Shown: positions 17,701 through 25,636, counted from the stretch's first letter. The stretch: 64,000 nt of DNA from Alg239-R122 sp041746135 (GCA_041746135.1 JBGTHQ010000028.1:1-64000), one strand, 5' to 3'. The notes: generated from the sequence alone by a model not told the origin. A program made the numbers and translations.

Positions 17701-18005
17701 CCCCAAACCGGGTCCAGATACAGTTCGAGCCGTTTCACACGTGCATCGGGACTTTCGGGATCGCCAACGACGATGTTTTTCAGCACCTCCCGGTCGATAC
17801 CGATTTCCTCGACATCGTAGCTTGCCTCCACGCCCAGTCTTTCCAGTTCCGCGGAAACATAGTCGCGCGCAATATTCTCGCGCTGATTATAGGCAATGAT
17901 GGCGGCCACGATCAGCAACAGCAAAACCGCACCCGAAATCTGCAGCGCGGTGCGGCGGAATGAGAAACGTCTGGCCCCCGCGCTGTCTGGTTCGGTTTCG
18001 GACAT
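14778..18005 (-). CDS. ydbH: YdbH, AsmA-like intermembrane phospholipid transport protein
   Basis: A protein of 1075 residues with one N-terminal membrane anchor (TALQISGAVLLLLIVAAIIA) and a long beta-rich body characteristic of the AsmA-like/YdbH family (DUF2125/DUF3971 type repeats and a C-terminal dicarboxylate-like segment). YdbH, TamB and YhdP are partly redundant bridges that carry phospholipids to the outer membrane. The C-terminal INMSGISQGEGVRKGFIQNY is family-typical and is where YnbE is expected to dock. ATG 18005 (MSETEPDSAG) is chosen over 18062. It is the first gene of ydbH-ynbE-ydbL and is divergent from radC. Confidence 0.9.
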   Translation of the reverse strand: MSETEPDSAGARRFSFRRTALQISGAVLLLLIVAAIIAYNQRENIARDYVSAELERLGVEASYDVEEIGIDREVLKNIVVGDPESPDARVKRLELYLDPVWGGVKIDRVKLEGLRLFGSYKNGVLSLGTLDPFLQSDSGQPPQLPDFRLSLVDARARLDTDYGVIGITANGDGNLRYGFKGNLAAISRQLDVEGCIITRPTLFGAVSIPGGAPRFDGPFRFASVSCTDQGLRTGQSDIQTKLTLARDFKTFTASTDAVLNTLRYGAMSAAQLTANTKIDFNGDSLKATTDARARNADIYGVQSGSTALNGDFSANPDFTAGRFDGDVRAARINAPDSEWRKLSAIARDTRETPFSALLDKFVRQTRAQSRNMTLRAPVGVRYDPDSTRLFVRNIRASNAKGERLAEAENIRIAFGKTGLRSAGGSFALRGKGLPQLSADFEALSVNSFRVKARMAQYRANDSALALPLLVIQKNGAGAYGFSGQARISGPLPGGYIRDLHIPLSGGWSSATGLRMYTGCESLRFAAFKYAGLRSDADSIRLCPNGGQYMLSQRGGEYIVSARLPDGQFAGYLGDTPIAVKASRLAFSLPGRIDADNLRITIGRETLTTITADNFTGMFGRDFTGSFTGADAGLSNVPLDITDGSGNLRFADAVLEVRADSWTLSDREQLDRFQPLVTRDTRLRLDGGIITATGTLREPKTNLEVVAVDIRHDLNRARGGADLDVAGIMFNDTLQPEMLTGLTLGVIANVQGEVRGKGRIDWDSGGVSSTGTFHTDDIDLAAAFGPVTALSGEIVFSDLLGLETAPGQIIRMAEVNPGISASDGVVRYQLLPEQRVKIEEGVWPFSGGTLYLEPTILDFSEEKNRNLVFRIEGMDAAKFLLKFDFENLTATGTFDGRLPMIFDQNGGRIEGGRLDVRNAGGTLAYVGQLTYEDLSPIVNYAFDALKSLRYKELTIRMNGPLDGEIVTEINMSGISQGEGVRKGFIQNYITRELAKIPLEFNVTITAPFMQLITTGRSLYDTEYVLDPVAAGLIRGIELPAEPVKPNADKPALPEIRRENELGDEPTVQPLESENMP

Positions 18006-18110
18006 GGCCGCGAATATGCCCGCGCACGCTTGTAAGCGCAATAACGGAAGCGCGGGCGTCATTAAATAAGCCAGCGATAATGGCCGCTTGCATCATATAA
18101 GACACGGACT

Positions 18111-18827
18111 ATGATCGCTTTTATGACGGCCCGGCGACCCGAAACCAACCCGACACACCATGAAGGCAGTGGCCACCGGGCGCGGCTGCGCGAACGTCTG
18201 TTGCGCGGCAATAACGAGGCTCTGCTTGATCACGAGCTGATCGAATATCTGCTCGCGCTCGCTATACCGCGGCGCGATACGAAGGGGCTAGCCAAGCTGC
18301 TGATATCGGAGTTCGGCAGTCTGGCCGGCATATTGTCGGCGCCGTCCGACAGCCTGCTGGCGATAAAAGGTATGGGTGAAAGCAGCGTCGCCGCGCTGAA
18401 AATCGCGCAAGTCTCCGCGCTCCGACTTATCAACGAACCGGTCAGACAGCAGCCTATTCTCGGCAGCTGGGCCACATTGCTCGACTATTTGCGTGCGGAC
18501 ATGGCGCATCTGACGATCGAACGCGTGCGCGTACTGTTTCTCAACAGCAAGAACATGCTGATCCGCGACGAGCACATGGGCGACGGTTCGGTCGACCAGT
18601 CCGCGATCTATACGCGGCAAGTGATCAAACGCGCGCTCGACCTGGGCGCGGTCGCGGTCATCCTCGTCCACAACCATCCCAGCGGCAATCCCAGCCCCAG
18701 CAAGCAGGATATCGCCATTACCCGCGATATAGTGGAGGCCGGACGCAGATTGGGCATATCGGTGCATGACCATGTGATTATCGGCAAGGAAGGCCATGTC
18801 AGCATGCGGAGCAAAGGCCTGATCTGA
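18111..18827 (+). CDS. radC: RadC/JAB domain protein
   Basis: The 238-residue product has the RadC layout: an N-terminal helix-hairpin-helix-like region (LLAIKGMGESSVAALKIAQ) and the MPN/JAB metal site HNHPSGNPSPSKQD near residues 184-197. Despite the name, the DNA-repair role is not supported by later work; these proteins are predicted metallo-isopeptidase folds. ATG 18111 or 18123 could be the start. Divergent from ydbH. Confidence 0.92.
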   Translation: MIAFMTARRPETNPTHHEGSGHRARLRERLLRGNNEALLDHELIEYLLALAIPRRDTKGLAKLLISEFGSLAGILSAPSDSLLAIKGMGESSVAALKIAQVSALRLINEPVRQQPILGSWATLLDYLRADMAHLTIERVRVLFLNSKNMLIRDEHMGDGSVDQSAIYTRQVIKRALDLGAVAVILVHNHPSGNPSPSKQDIAITRDIVEAGRRLGISVHDHVIIGKEGHVSMRSKGLI

Positions 18828-18914
18828 AGCATCGCACCTTCCCCTTTTGCCCGCTTCCTGCTAGCCGCACGGCCATAGTCTTCGCGAATCCACTTTACCT
18901 GACAGGAACTCTCC

Positions 18915-20216
18915 ATGGTCCCACGCTATGCCCGCCCCGAAATGACAGCCATCTGGGAACCCGAATCCAAATTCCGCATCTGGTTCGAGATCGAGGCGCA
19001 CGCGACCGATGCTCTCGCCGAGCTCGGCGTGGTGCCGCAAAGTGCAGCCAAGGCCATCTGGGAAAAGGGCGCATTCGAAGTCGAACGGATCGACGCCATC
19101 GAAGCCGAGGTGAAGCACGACGTGATCGCTTTCCTGACTAACGTCGCCGAACATGTCGGCGATCAAGCGCGCTTCATGCACCAGGGGATGACGAGCAGCG
19201 ATGTGCTCGACACCTGCCTGTCGATACAGCTGATGCGGGCCACCGATTTGCTGCTCGAAAAAATGGACCGGCTGTTGGCTGCGCTCAAAACGCGTGCGCA
19301 CGAGCATAAATATACTGCCACGATCGGCCGCAGTCATGGCATTCACGCCGAGCCCACGACGTTCGGGCTGAAACTGGCCCAGGCCTATGCCGAATTTGCC
19401 CGCGGCCGGGTGCGCCTGGTCGAAGCCCGCAAGGAAATCGCCACCTGCGCGGTCAGCGGAGCGGTCGGCACGTTCGCCAATATCGACCCGCGCGTGGAGG
19501 CGCATGTGGCCGAGAAAATGGGACTGGAGATCGAACCGGTTTCGACGCAAGTTATCCCGCGCGACCGGCACGCTGCCTATTTCGCCATATTGGCCGTGAT
19601 CGCGTCGAGCATCGAACGCCTCGCCACCGAAATCCGGCATCTGCAGCGCACCGAAGTTCTGGAGGCAGAGGAATATTTCTCGCCGGGCCAAAAAGGCTCG
19701 TCCGCGATGCCGCACAAGCGCAACCCGATCCTGACCGAGAACCTCACCGGTCTCGCGCGTATGGTGCGCAGCTATGCGCTGCCCGCGATGGAGAATGTCG
19801 CGCTATGGCACGAACGCGATATCTCGCACTCCTCGGTCGAACGCTATATCGGTCCCGATGCCACTATCACACTCGATTTCGCGCTACACCGGTTGACGGG
19901 CGTAATCGAGAAACTGCTGGTCTACCCGGAACGGATGCAGAAAAATCTCGACCGCATGGGCGGACTGGTGCATTCGCAGCGCGTGTTGCTGGCGCTCACC
20001 CAGGCGGGGATCAGCCGCGAGGATGCGTACCGTATCGTTCAGCGTAACGCGATGAAAGTATGGGGATCGGACGGCGAACTGTCGTTGCTGGACTTGCTCA
20101 AGGCCGATGCCGACGTCGCTGCGAAGATCAGCGCAGGGGACTTGGCCGACAAGTTCGATCTCGATTATCATTTCAAGCATGTCGATACGATTTTCGATCG
20201 CGTCTTCGGCGCATAA
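18915..20216 (+). CDS. purB: Adenylosuccinate lyase
   Basis: Fumarase/aspartase-family enzyme of 433 residues acting twice in purine synthesis: on SAICAR and on adenylosuccinate. The family signature GSSAMPHKRNP lies near residues 259-269, the catalytic histidine region is TIGRSHGIHAEPTTFG, and HQGMTSSDVLDT carries another active-site element. An AGGAA ribosome site precedes ATG 18915. A perfect 12-base palindrome TGCACCGGTGCA follows at 20221-20232. Confidence 0.97.
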   Translation: MVPRYARPEMTAIWEPESKFRIWFEIEAHATDALAELGVVPQSAAKAIWEKGAFEVERIDAIEAEVKHDVIAFLTNVAEHVGDQARFMHQGMTSSDVLDTCLSIQLMRATDLLLEKMDRLLAALKTRAHEHKYTATIGRSHGIHAEPTTFGLKLAQAYAEFARGRVRLVEARKEIATCAVSGAVGTFANIDPRVEAHVAEKMGLEIEPVSTQVIPRDRHAAYFAILAVIASSIERLATEIRHLQRTEVLEAEEYFSPGQKGSSAMPHKRNPILTENLTGLARMVRSYALPAMENVALWHERDISHSSVERYIGPDATITLDFALHRLTGVIEKLLVYPERMQKNLDRMGGLVHSQRVLLALTQAGISREDAYRIVQRNAMKVWGSDGELSLLDLLKADADVAAKISAGDLADKFDLDYHFKHVDTIFDRVFGA

Positions 20217-20298
20217 GATTTGCACCGGTGCAGGCAATATGCCAGAAAGGTCGGATAGGCGGAGGTAACGACGTGGATTGGGCAGCAGGGGAAGTAAG

Positions 20299-20610
20299 AT
20301 GATTTTTTTAAGGGCGCTGCTGGTTTTTCTTTTGTTCGTGGTTCTTTTCCTGTTCTGGTGGACCAATGCCGTGCGTATCGATCTCGACCTGGGCTTTATC
20401 GCTATAGAGGCACGCGCGGCAACATTCATTCTCACGGCATTTCTCATCGGTTTTCTGCCGCTCTGGCTGTACTACCGCGCAATGCGCTGGCGTCTCAAAC
20501 GCCGCATCGCCACGCTCGAGGCGCAAAACAGCCCGCCGCCCCCCAAGCCGCTCGATCTCGGTACCAAACCGGTGGCCGATAAGGACAATAATCGATTTTC
20601 GTCCGTATAG
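20299..20610 (+). CDS. lapA: LapA family inner-membrane protein (DUF1049)
   Basis: The 103-residue protein has two membrane helices (LLVFLLFVVLFLFWWTN and ATFILTAFLIGFLPLWLYYR) separated by a short loop, then a charged tail, as in LapA/YciS-like proteins that in enterobacteria assist LapB in controlling lipopolysaccharide synthesis. Here LapB is not next door; only the topology and the pyrF neighbour support the call. ATG 20299 is preceded by a GGGAAG ribosome site. Confidence 0.75.
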   Translation: MIFLRALLVFLLFVVLFLFWWTNAVRIDLDLGFIAIEARAATFILTAFLIGFLPLWLYYRAMRWRLKRRIATLEAQNSPPPPKPLDLGTKPVADKDNNRFSSV

Positions 20611-20628
20611 ATTTCCTGAAAGGCTGCC

Positions 20629-21303
20629 GTGTCCAACCCGATATTCCTTGCCATCGATACGCCCTCGCTTGAACAGGCAAACGAACTTGTCAAATCGGTC
20701 CGCGACCATATCGGCGGCGTGAAGCTGGGTCTCGAGTTTTTCTGCGCGCATGGCCATCATGGCGTGCACGAAATCAGCCATCTCGGTCTGCCAGTATTTC
20801 TTGACTTGAAGCTGCATGATATTCCCAATACCGTGGCCGCCGCGATGCAGTCCATCCATGTGCTGGAGCCCGCCATTGTCACTGTCCACGCCGCGGGAGG
20901 CCGGGCGATGATGGAAGATGCCAAGGCGGCGGCGGGGTGTAACACCAAGGTTGTGGCCGTCACCTTGCTTACCAGTCTGGATGAAAAGGATATGACGCGC
21001 GTCGGCTATACCGGCAATGCGCATGACCAGGTTGCGCGCCTCGCCGATCTGGCGCAGGAAGCGGGTCTGGACGGGATCGTGTGTTCGGGACACGAAGTGA
21101 AAGCGGTCAAGAAAGTCTGGAAAAAAGGATTTTTCGTCATTCCGGGCGTTCGCCCAGCCGATGGCAAAATGGGCGACCAGAAACGCACCATTACGCCGCG
21201 CCAGGCACGCGATAACGGTGCTTCGATCCTCGTGATCGGCCGCCCCATATCCAAATCGGCCAAACCGCTCGACGCGGCGCGCGCGATCGAAGCAACGCTG
21301 TAG
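20629..21303 (+). CDS. pyrF: Orotidine 5'-phosphate decarboxylase
   Basis: Final enzyme of UMP synthesis, 224 residues. The active-site motif FLDLKLHDIPNTV is present, together with VTLLTSLDE and the C-terminal PGVRPADG phosphate-binding loop followed by DNGASILVIGRPI. It starts with GTG at 20629, with an AAAGG ribosome site about 8 bases upstream. It leads straight into trpF with a 9-base gap. Confidence 0.96.
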   Translation: MSNPIFLAIDTPSLEQANELVKSVRDHIGGVKLGLEFFCAHGHHGVHEISHLGLPVFLDLKLHDIPNTVAAAMQSIHVLEPAIVTVHAAGGRAMMEDAKAAAGCNTKVVAVTLLTSLDEKDMTRVGYTGNAHDQVARLADLAQEAGLDGIVCSGHEVKAVKKVWKKGFFVIPGVRPADGKMGDQKRTITPRQARDNGASILVIGRPISKSAKPLDAARAIEATL

Positions 21304-21312
21304 GCCATTTTC

Positions 21313-21948
21313 ATGACGGACATCAAAATTTGCGGACTTTTCGAATGCGATCATATCGACGCGGCGGTCGATGCCGGCGCCTCGCATATCGGTCTCGTAC
21401 ACTTTGAACAAAGCCCCCGGCACGTAGGCCTGGACCAGGCAGCGGCGTTGCGCGCGCATGCGGGAAAGCGGGTAAAAACCGTGCTGCTTCTGGTCAATGC
21501 CGACCCGGAAACAACCGGCAAAGCGATTGAAAAGGTCCGTCCCGATATCCTCCAGTTCCATGGCAGCGAAACGCCCGAATGGATTTCGCTCGTCAAGGAC
21601 AAGACCGGAATGGAAGTGTGGAAAGCCGTCGGCTTGAAAGACACGGGAACGCTGGAACGCAATGCGCGCTTTGCGGGGATCGTCGACCGGATATTGTTTG
21701 ACGCCCCGGCAAAGACCCTGCCCGGCGGCAATGGCGAGGAAGCCGACTGGTCGTTGCTCGCGAATCTTTCCCCGCCATATCATTGGGGTCTGGCCGGGGG
21801 TCTTTCGCCCGGTAATGTTACGCACGCGCTGCGCCAGACTGGAGCGCCGCTGGTGGATGTTTCCTCCGGCGTCGAAAGCGCGCCCGGCGTGAAAGATGTG
21901 GACAAAATCCGTGCCTTTTGCCAAGCCGTTCTCACGGTCGACGCCTGA
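21313..21948 (+). CDS. trpF: Phosphoribosylanthranilate isomerase
   Basis: The 211-residue TIM-barrel enzyme carries out the Amadori rearrangement in tryptophan synthesis. The catalytic cysteine lies in IKICGL near residue 6, the aspartate in LFDAPAK, and the phosphate loop near GLSPGNV and DVSSGVE. It is followed after 48 bases by trpB. Confidence 0.95.
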   Translation: MTDIKICGLFECDHIDAAVDAGASHIGLVHFEQSPRHVGLDQAAALRAHAGKRVKTVLLLVNADPETTGKAIEKVRPDILQFHGSETPEWISLVKDKTGMEVWKAVGLKDTGTLERNARFAGIVDRILFDAPAKTLPGGNGEEADWSLLANLSPPYHWGLAGGLSPGNVTHALRQTGAPLVDVSSGVESAPGVKDVDKIRAFCQAVLTVDA

Positions 21949-21996
21949 TCCCCTAGCCCGATACAACGGCATACCCAAGACAGCAGAATATTCCCT

Positions 21997-23232
21997 ATGA
22001 CCGAAATTCCCCCCAACAGTTTCCGTGTCCAGCCCGACGATCGCGGGCATTTCGGCGAATTCGGCGGACGCTATGTCGCCGAGACGCTGATGCCGCTCGT
22101 GCTCGATCTCGACAAACATTACCGCGCGGCCAAGGCCGATCCCGCCTTCAAGGCGCAGTTTGACGACCTGCTCGAACATTATGTCGGTCGGCCCAGCCCG
22201 CTTTATTATGCCGAACGGCTGACCGAAGACGTTCGCAACAATGCGCCCGAGGGCAAAGGCGCGCAAATCTGGTTCAAGCGCGACGAACTCAACCATACCG
22301 GCGCGCACAAGATCAACAATTGCGTCGGCCAGATATTGCTGGCGATGCGGATGGGAAAGACGCGGGTCATCGCCGAAACGGGCGCGGGCCAGCATGGTGT
22401 CGCCACCGCAACGGTATGCGCGCGTTTCGGCCTCCCCTGTGTCATCTATATGGGCGCGCGCGACATGGAGCGGCAGGCACCCAATGTGTTTCGCATGAAA
22501 CTGCTCGGCGCAGATGTGATCGGCGTGGAAAGCGGCGCCCGCACGCTGAAAGATGCAATGAACGAAGCGCTGCGCGACTGGGTCGCCAATGTGCACGACA
22601 CATTCTATATTATCGGCACCGCCGCCGGCCCGCATCCTTATCCCGAACTGGTCCGCGATTTCCAGAGCGTGATCGGCATCGAGGCGCGCGCGCAGATGCT
22701 GAAACGCACCGGACGCCTGCCCGACCTGCTGGTCGCGGCAATCGGTGGCGGATCGAACGCGATCGGACTTTTTCATCCATTTCTGGATGACCAGGATGTC
22801 GCCATGCTCGGCGTCGAAGCCGCTGGCGAAGGCCTCAACAAGAAACACGCTGCTTCGCTGGCGGGCGGTCGCCCCGGTATTCTGCACGGCAACAAGACCT
22901 ATTTGTTGCAAGACGAGGACGGCCAGATCGATGAGGCGCATTCGATCAGCGCGGGTCTCGACTATCCGGGCATCGGACCCGAACATAGCTGGCTGAAAGA
23001 TATCGGCCGCGTCGAATATGACAGCTGCACCGATACAGATGCGCTGGAAGCATTCAAGCAACTGTGCCGCACCGAAGGCATCATCCCCGCGCTGGAACCC
23101 GCCCATGCCATTTCCGCCGTAGTGAAGCGTGCCAAGGATATGGATAAAGACGCCATCATCTTGGCCAACCTGTGCGGACGCGGCGACAAGGATATTTTTA
23201 CCGTGGCCGAAGCGCTTGGGGTGAAGCTGTGA
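21997..23232 (+). CDS. trpB: Tryptophan synthase beta chain
   Basis: PLP enzyme of 411 residues joining indole and serine. The PLP lysine lies in NHTGAHKINN (about residue 105), the phosphate-binding loop is GGGSNAIG, and the C terminus is ANLCGRGDKDIFTVAE plus a short tail. The last part is also present as a decayed copy at 23533-23601. The stop overlaps the next frame as GTGA. The partner trpA does not follow directly but starts about 720 bases later. Confidence 0.98.
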   Translation: MTEIPPNSFRVQPDDRGHFGEFGGRYVAETLMPLVLDLDKHYRAAKADPAFKAQFDDLLEHYVGRPSPLYYAERLTEDVRNNAPEGKGAQIWFKRDELNHTGAHKINNCVGQILLAMRMGKTRVIAETGAGQHGVATATVCARFGLPCVIYMGARDMERQAPNVFRMKLLGADVIGVESGARTLKDAMNEALRDWVANVHDTFYIIGTAAGPHPYPELVRDFQSVIGIEARAQMLKRTGRLPDLLVAAIGGGSNAIGLFHPFLDDQDVAMLGVEAAGEGLNKKHAASLAGGRPGILHGNKTYLLQDEDGQIDEAHSISAGLDYPGIGPEHSWLKDIGRVEYDSCTDTDALEAFKQLCRTEGIIPALEPAHAISAVVKRAKDMDKDAIILANLCGRGDKDIFTVAEALGVKL

Positions 23233-23450
23233 GGGTAGGCGGAGTTTTTTTCCGTGCCATAGTCCATGCGGTTTGGCTGCTCCTAGGACTCATTGTCCTG
23301 AGCTGGATCGGGCTGCTTGGGTCGATTCCAAGCATCGCGCAATCGCTGTCACTGCTTTTAGTTTTCATCGGTCTTTTTTTTGGTGCGCTGTTGTTGGAGA
23401 AACCAAGGGCAGATCGAAGAAAGAGCCGTAGTGATGCAGGATCGGACTAA
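23229..23450 (+). CDS. Small membrane protein between trpB and trpA (first)
   Basis: A 73-residue frame beginning with GTG at 23229, overlapping the trpB stop as GTGA. It holds two strongly hydrophobic segments (AIVHAVWLLLGLIVLSWIGL and LSLLLVFIGLFFGALLL) and a basic tail (KPRADRRKSR), so it should be a two-helix inner-membrane protein. I do not recognise a family. The GTGA coupling and the absence of other signals support expression along with trpB. It is not obviously related in sequence to the second membrane protein at 23598. Confidence 0.55.
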   Translation: MRVGGVFFRAIVHAVWLLLGLIVLSWIGLLGSIPSIAQSLSLLLVFIGLFFGALLLEKPRADRRKSRSDAGSD

Positions 23451-23451
23451 A

Positions 23452-23601
23452 ATGTCTCGCCTCGCCTCCGTCTTTTCCGCCGACCAACGTGTGCTCGTTT
23501 GCTTCATTACTGCCTGCGGCGGTGATACCACAGCCAACCTGTGCGGACGCGGCGATAAGGATATTTTCACTGTGGCCGAGGTGCTTAGGGTGGAGATATG
23601 A
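23452..23601 (+). pseudogene. Chimeric relic: start of trpA fused to end of trpB
   Basis: This 49-codon frame opens MSRLASVFSADQRVLVCF and continues ITACGGD, matching the first 21 codons of trpA (13 of 21 residues the same). It then jumps to ANLCGRGDKDIFTVAE plus EVLRVEI-like tail, the end of TrpB. My hand alignment of the trpB part gives about 9 differences in 69 bases. Its stop overlaps the next frame by ATGA, just as the true trpB stop overlaps the first small gene. It cannot have either enzyme activity. It is best read as the junction left by a duplication or integration event that inserted a second [trpB end - membrane gene - trpA start] unit. It may still be translated and keep the downstream gene coupled. 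Confidence 0.85.
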
Positions 23602-23954
23602 AAAAGACGGGTTATTTCTTTTTCGCCATAGGGTTAGCAACTGCGGCGGCAATAGCTATACTCGACAGCGTAAATATATGGCTAATTGGCATATTTGCAG
23701 GTTGTATTATATTAGCGATCGCATTGATCGGATCGGATGCAGCTGCAAGGTTGTACCGGGGCGAGGTCAAGCTACGGCCATGGCTTGCCGCTAAAAAGTT
23801 TCTCTTAGTTTTTTTGGTCGTCCTCGGACTGATGCTGATCGCGTCGAATATTTTTCCGTCATATGACTTTGTTATATTTGAGGCAGTTATCAAAAGTGCA
23901 TCGATAGCCACCGTGCTTAGTTTATCTCAAACAGCTTACCGGAAACACGCATGA
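23598..23954 (+). CDS. Small membrane protein between trpB and trpA (second)
   Basis: The 118-residue protein is strongly hydrophobic, with about four membrane segments (YFFFAIGLATAAAIAIL, IWLIGIFAGCIILAIALIG, FLLVFLVVLGLMLIA and a last one near the C terminus). The DNA is more A+T rich than trpB and trpA. It starts on an ATGA overlap with the chimeric relic and ends on an ATGA overlap with trpA, so it is embedded in the trp operon by coupling at both ends. No family recognised. Confidence 0.65.
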   Translation: MKKTGYFFFAIGLATAAAIAILDSVNIWLIGIFAGCIILAIALIGSDAAARLYRGEVKLRPWLAAKKFLLVFLVVLGLMLIASNIFPSYDFVIFEAVIKSASIATVLSLSQTAYRKHA

Positions 23955-24751
23955 GCCGCCTCTCCACCGCTTTCCCCGCTGACCGCGCCTCGCTTGTCGC
24001 CTTCATAACAGCTGGCGACCCGTCACCCGCCGATACCGGCGCGATCCTCGACGCGCTGGTCGAGGGCGGCGCGGATATTATAGAACTCGGTATGCCCTTT
24101 ACCGATCCGATGGCCGACGGTCCGGCGATTCAGCTTGCCAATTTGCGCAGTCTGGGCGCGGGCACGAAAACCGCGGACATTTTCGATATCGCCACTAAAT
24201 TTCGTGCACGCCATCCGCACGTGCCGCTGATCCTGATGGGCTATGCCAATCCGATGGTTACGCGCGGTGCCGACTGGTTTGCCGATGCCTGTACCAAGGC
24301 GGGCGTCGACGGAGTGATCTGTGTCGACATTCCCGCCGAGGAGGACGATGTGCTTGGCCCCGCATTGCGCGATGCCGATATCGGCAATATCCGGCTGGCG
24401 ACGCCAACCACCGATGCCGCGCGGCTCCCCGTCGTGTTGAAAGGCGCGACCGGGTTTCTCTATTACGTCTCGGTCGCGGGCGTCACCGGCAAGCAACAGG
24501 CCGCTGAGGGCAGTATCGAAGATGCGATTGCGCGGCTGAAAGCACAGACCGACCTGCCCGTCGCGGTCGGTTTCGGCATTCGCACACCTGAACAGGCCGC
24601 TGCCGTTGCCAGAACCGCCGACGCCGTCGTTGTCGGTTCCGCCATTGTCGAGCTGGTCGGCCAGCATGGTTCGGCTTGCGTGCCGCATGTGCGCGATTAT
24701 GTAAAAAGCCTGACTTCGGCTATACAAGCCGCCCGAAAGGATATCCCATGA
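23951..24751 (+). CDS. trpA: Tryptophan synthase alpha chain
   Basis: TIM-barrel enzyme of 266 residues cleaving indole-3-glycerol phosphate. The catalytic glutamate and aspartate lie in IELGMPFTDPMADGPAIQ. GFGIRTPEQAAAV and the VVGSAIVELV phosphate loop close the barrel. The gene begins on an ATGA overlap with the small membrane gene upstream and ends on an ATGA overlap with accD. Confidence 0.97.
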   Translation: MSRLSTAFPADRASLVAFITAGDPSPADTGAILDALVEGGADIIELGMPFTDPMADGPAIQLANLRSLGAGTKTADIFDIATKFRARHPHVPLILMGYANPMVTRGADWFADACTKAGVDGVICVDIPAEEDDVLGPALRDADIGNIRLATPTTDAARLPVVLKGATGFLYYVSVAGVTGKQQAAEGSIEDAIARLKAQTDLPVAVGFGIRTPEQAAAVARTADAVVVGSAIVELVGQHGSACVPHVRDYVKSLTSAIQAARKDIP

Positions 24752-25602
24752 GCTGGTTCACCCGCGTCCGCAACGCCATTCCCTTTATCGCCAAGCGCGA
24801 GACCGAGGATAATTTGTGGCACAAATGCAGCCATTGCAAAGAGATGGTGTTCGTCAAGGAATTCGAGGAAAACCTGCACGTCTGCCCGCATTGCGACCAT
24901 CATGCCCGCATCCGGACCGATACGCGTTTTCGCCAGGTTCTCGATTCCGGATGCTGGACCGTACTGAAGGCGCCGACCGTCAGGACCGATCCGCTCAAAT
25001 TCAAGGATACCAAGAAATATACCGATCGCATGAAAGCGGCGACGGCGAACAACGCTTATCCCGACGCGCTCACCAACGCGCACGGCACCATTTGCGATCA
25101 TAAAGTCGTGATGGGGGTGCAGGATTTTCATTTCATGGGCGGCTCTATGGGGCTGTCGGTGGGCGCGGCTTTTGTCGATGGCGTCAGACATGCGATCGAC
25201 ATGCAATGTCCCTATGTGATCTTCACGGCCGCGGGCGGCGCACGTATGCAGGAGGGCATTTTGTCACTCATGCAAATGCCCAAAGCCACCGTCGCGATCA
25301 ACCAACTACAGGCCGCGGGCCTGCCCTATATCGTCGTGCTGACTGATCCGACCACCGGCGGCGTGACGGCCAGCTATGCGATGCTCGGCGATATCCAGAT
25401 TGCCGAGCCGGGCGCGCTGATCGGTTTTGCTGGACAGCGGGTCATCCAGGATACCATCCGCGAACAGCTTCCCGACGGTTTCCAGCGCGCCGAATATCTG
25501 CTCGACCACGGCATGATCGACATGGTTGTCCACCGCAAGGATTTGCGCGACACGCTGGGCATGGTGATCGATTATGTCATGGGCGATAGCAAGGCGGCAT
25601 GA
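24748..25602 (+). CDS. accD: Acetyl-CoA carboxylase carboxyltransferase subunit beta
   Basis: The 284-residue subunit, with AccA, transfers the carboxyl group from biotin to acetyl-CoA in fatty-acid synthesis. The zinc ribbon cysteines are C27, C30, C46 and C49. The crotonase-like core shows GGSMGLSVGAAF, TAAGGARMQEG and PTTGGVTASYAMLGD. ATG 24748 overlaps the trpA stop. trpFBA-accD-folC is a common alphaproteobacterial order. Confidence 0.97.
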   Translation: MSWFTRVRNAIPFIAKRETEDNLWHKCSHCKEMVFVKEFEENLHVCPHCDHHARIRTDTRFRQVLDSGCWTVLKAPTVRTDPLKFKDTKKYTDRMKAATANNAYPDALTNAHGTICDHKVVMGVQDFHFMGGSMGLSVGAAFVDGVRHAIDMQCPYVIFTAAGGARMQEGILSLMQMPKATVAINQLQAAGLPYIVVLTDPTTGGVTASYAMLGDIQIAEPGALIGFAGQRVIQDTIREQLPDGFQRAEYLLDHGMIDMVVHRKDLRDTLGMVIDYVMGDSKAA

Positions 25603-25608
25603 TCCTTT

Positions 25609-25636
25609 AAACCCCTCTCCTTTAGGGGAGGGGTTT
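25609..25636. repeat. Palindromic hairpin repeat behind accD
   Basis: AAACCCCTCTCC (25609-25620) pairs with GGGGAGGGGTTT (25625-25636) around TTTA, with a single T-G pair. It begins 7 bases after the accD stop and has no T run, so it is better read as an intergenic palindromic element of the kind repeated in sphingomonad genomes than as a standard terminator. A second C/G-rich stretch follows up to the folC ribosome site. Confidence 0.6.

Noticed and set aside
20221..20232. Perfect palindrome TGCACCGGTGCA behind purB as a terminator
   Set aside because: It has no T run and is only 12 bases; it may be chance or a weak operator.
20308..23106. A 932-codon open frame on the minus strand opposite lapA, pyrF, trpF and trpB
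   Set aside because: It runs against four well-recognised genes in G+C-rich DNA, its translation is arginine/histidine/glutamine rich without any domain, and such antisense frames are expected from codon bias.
23452..23601. The trpA-trpB fusion frame as an assembly error
   Set aside because: The two parts differ from the true trpA and trpB at many positions and the surrounding unique membrane gene is intact, which a misassembly would not produce.
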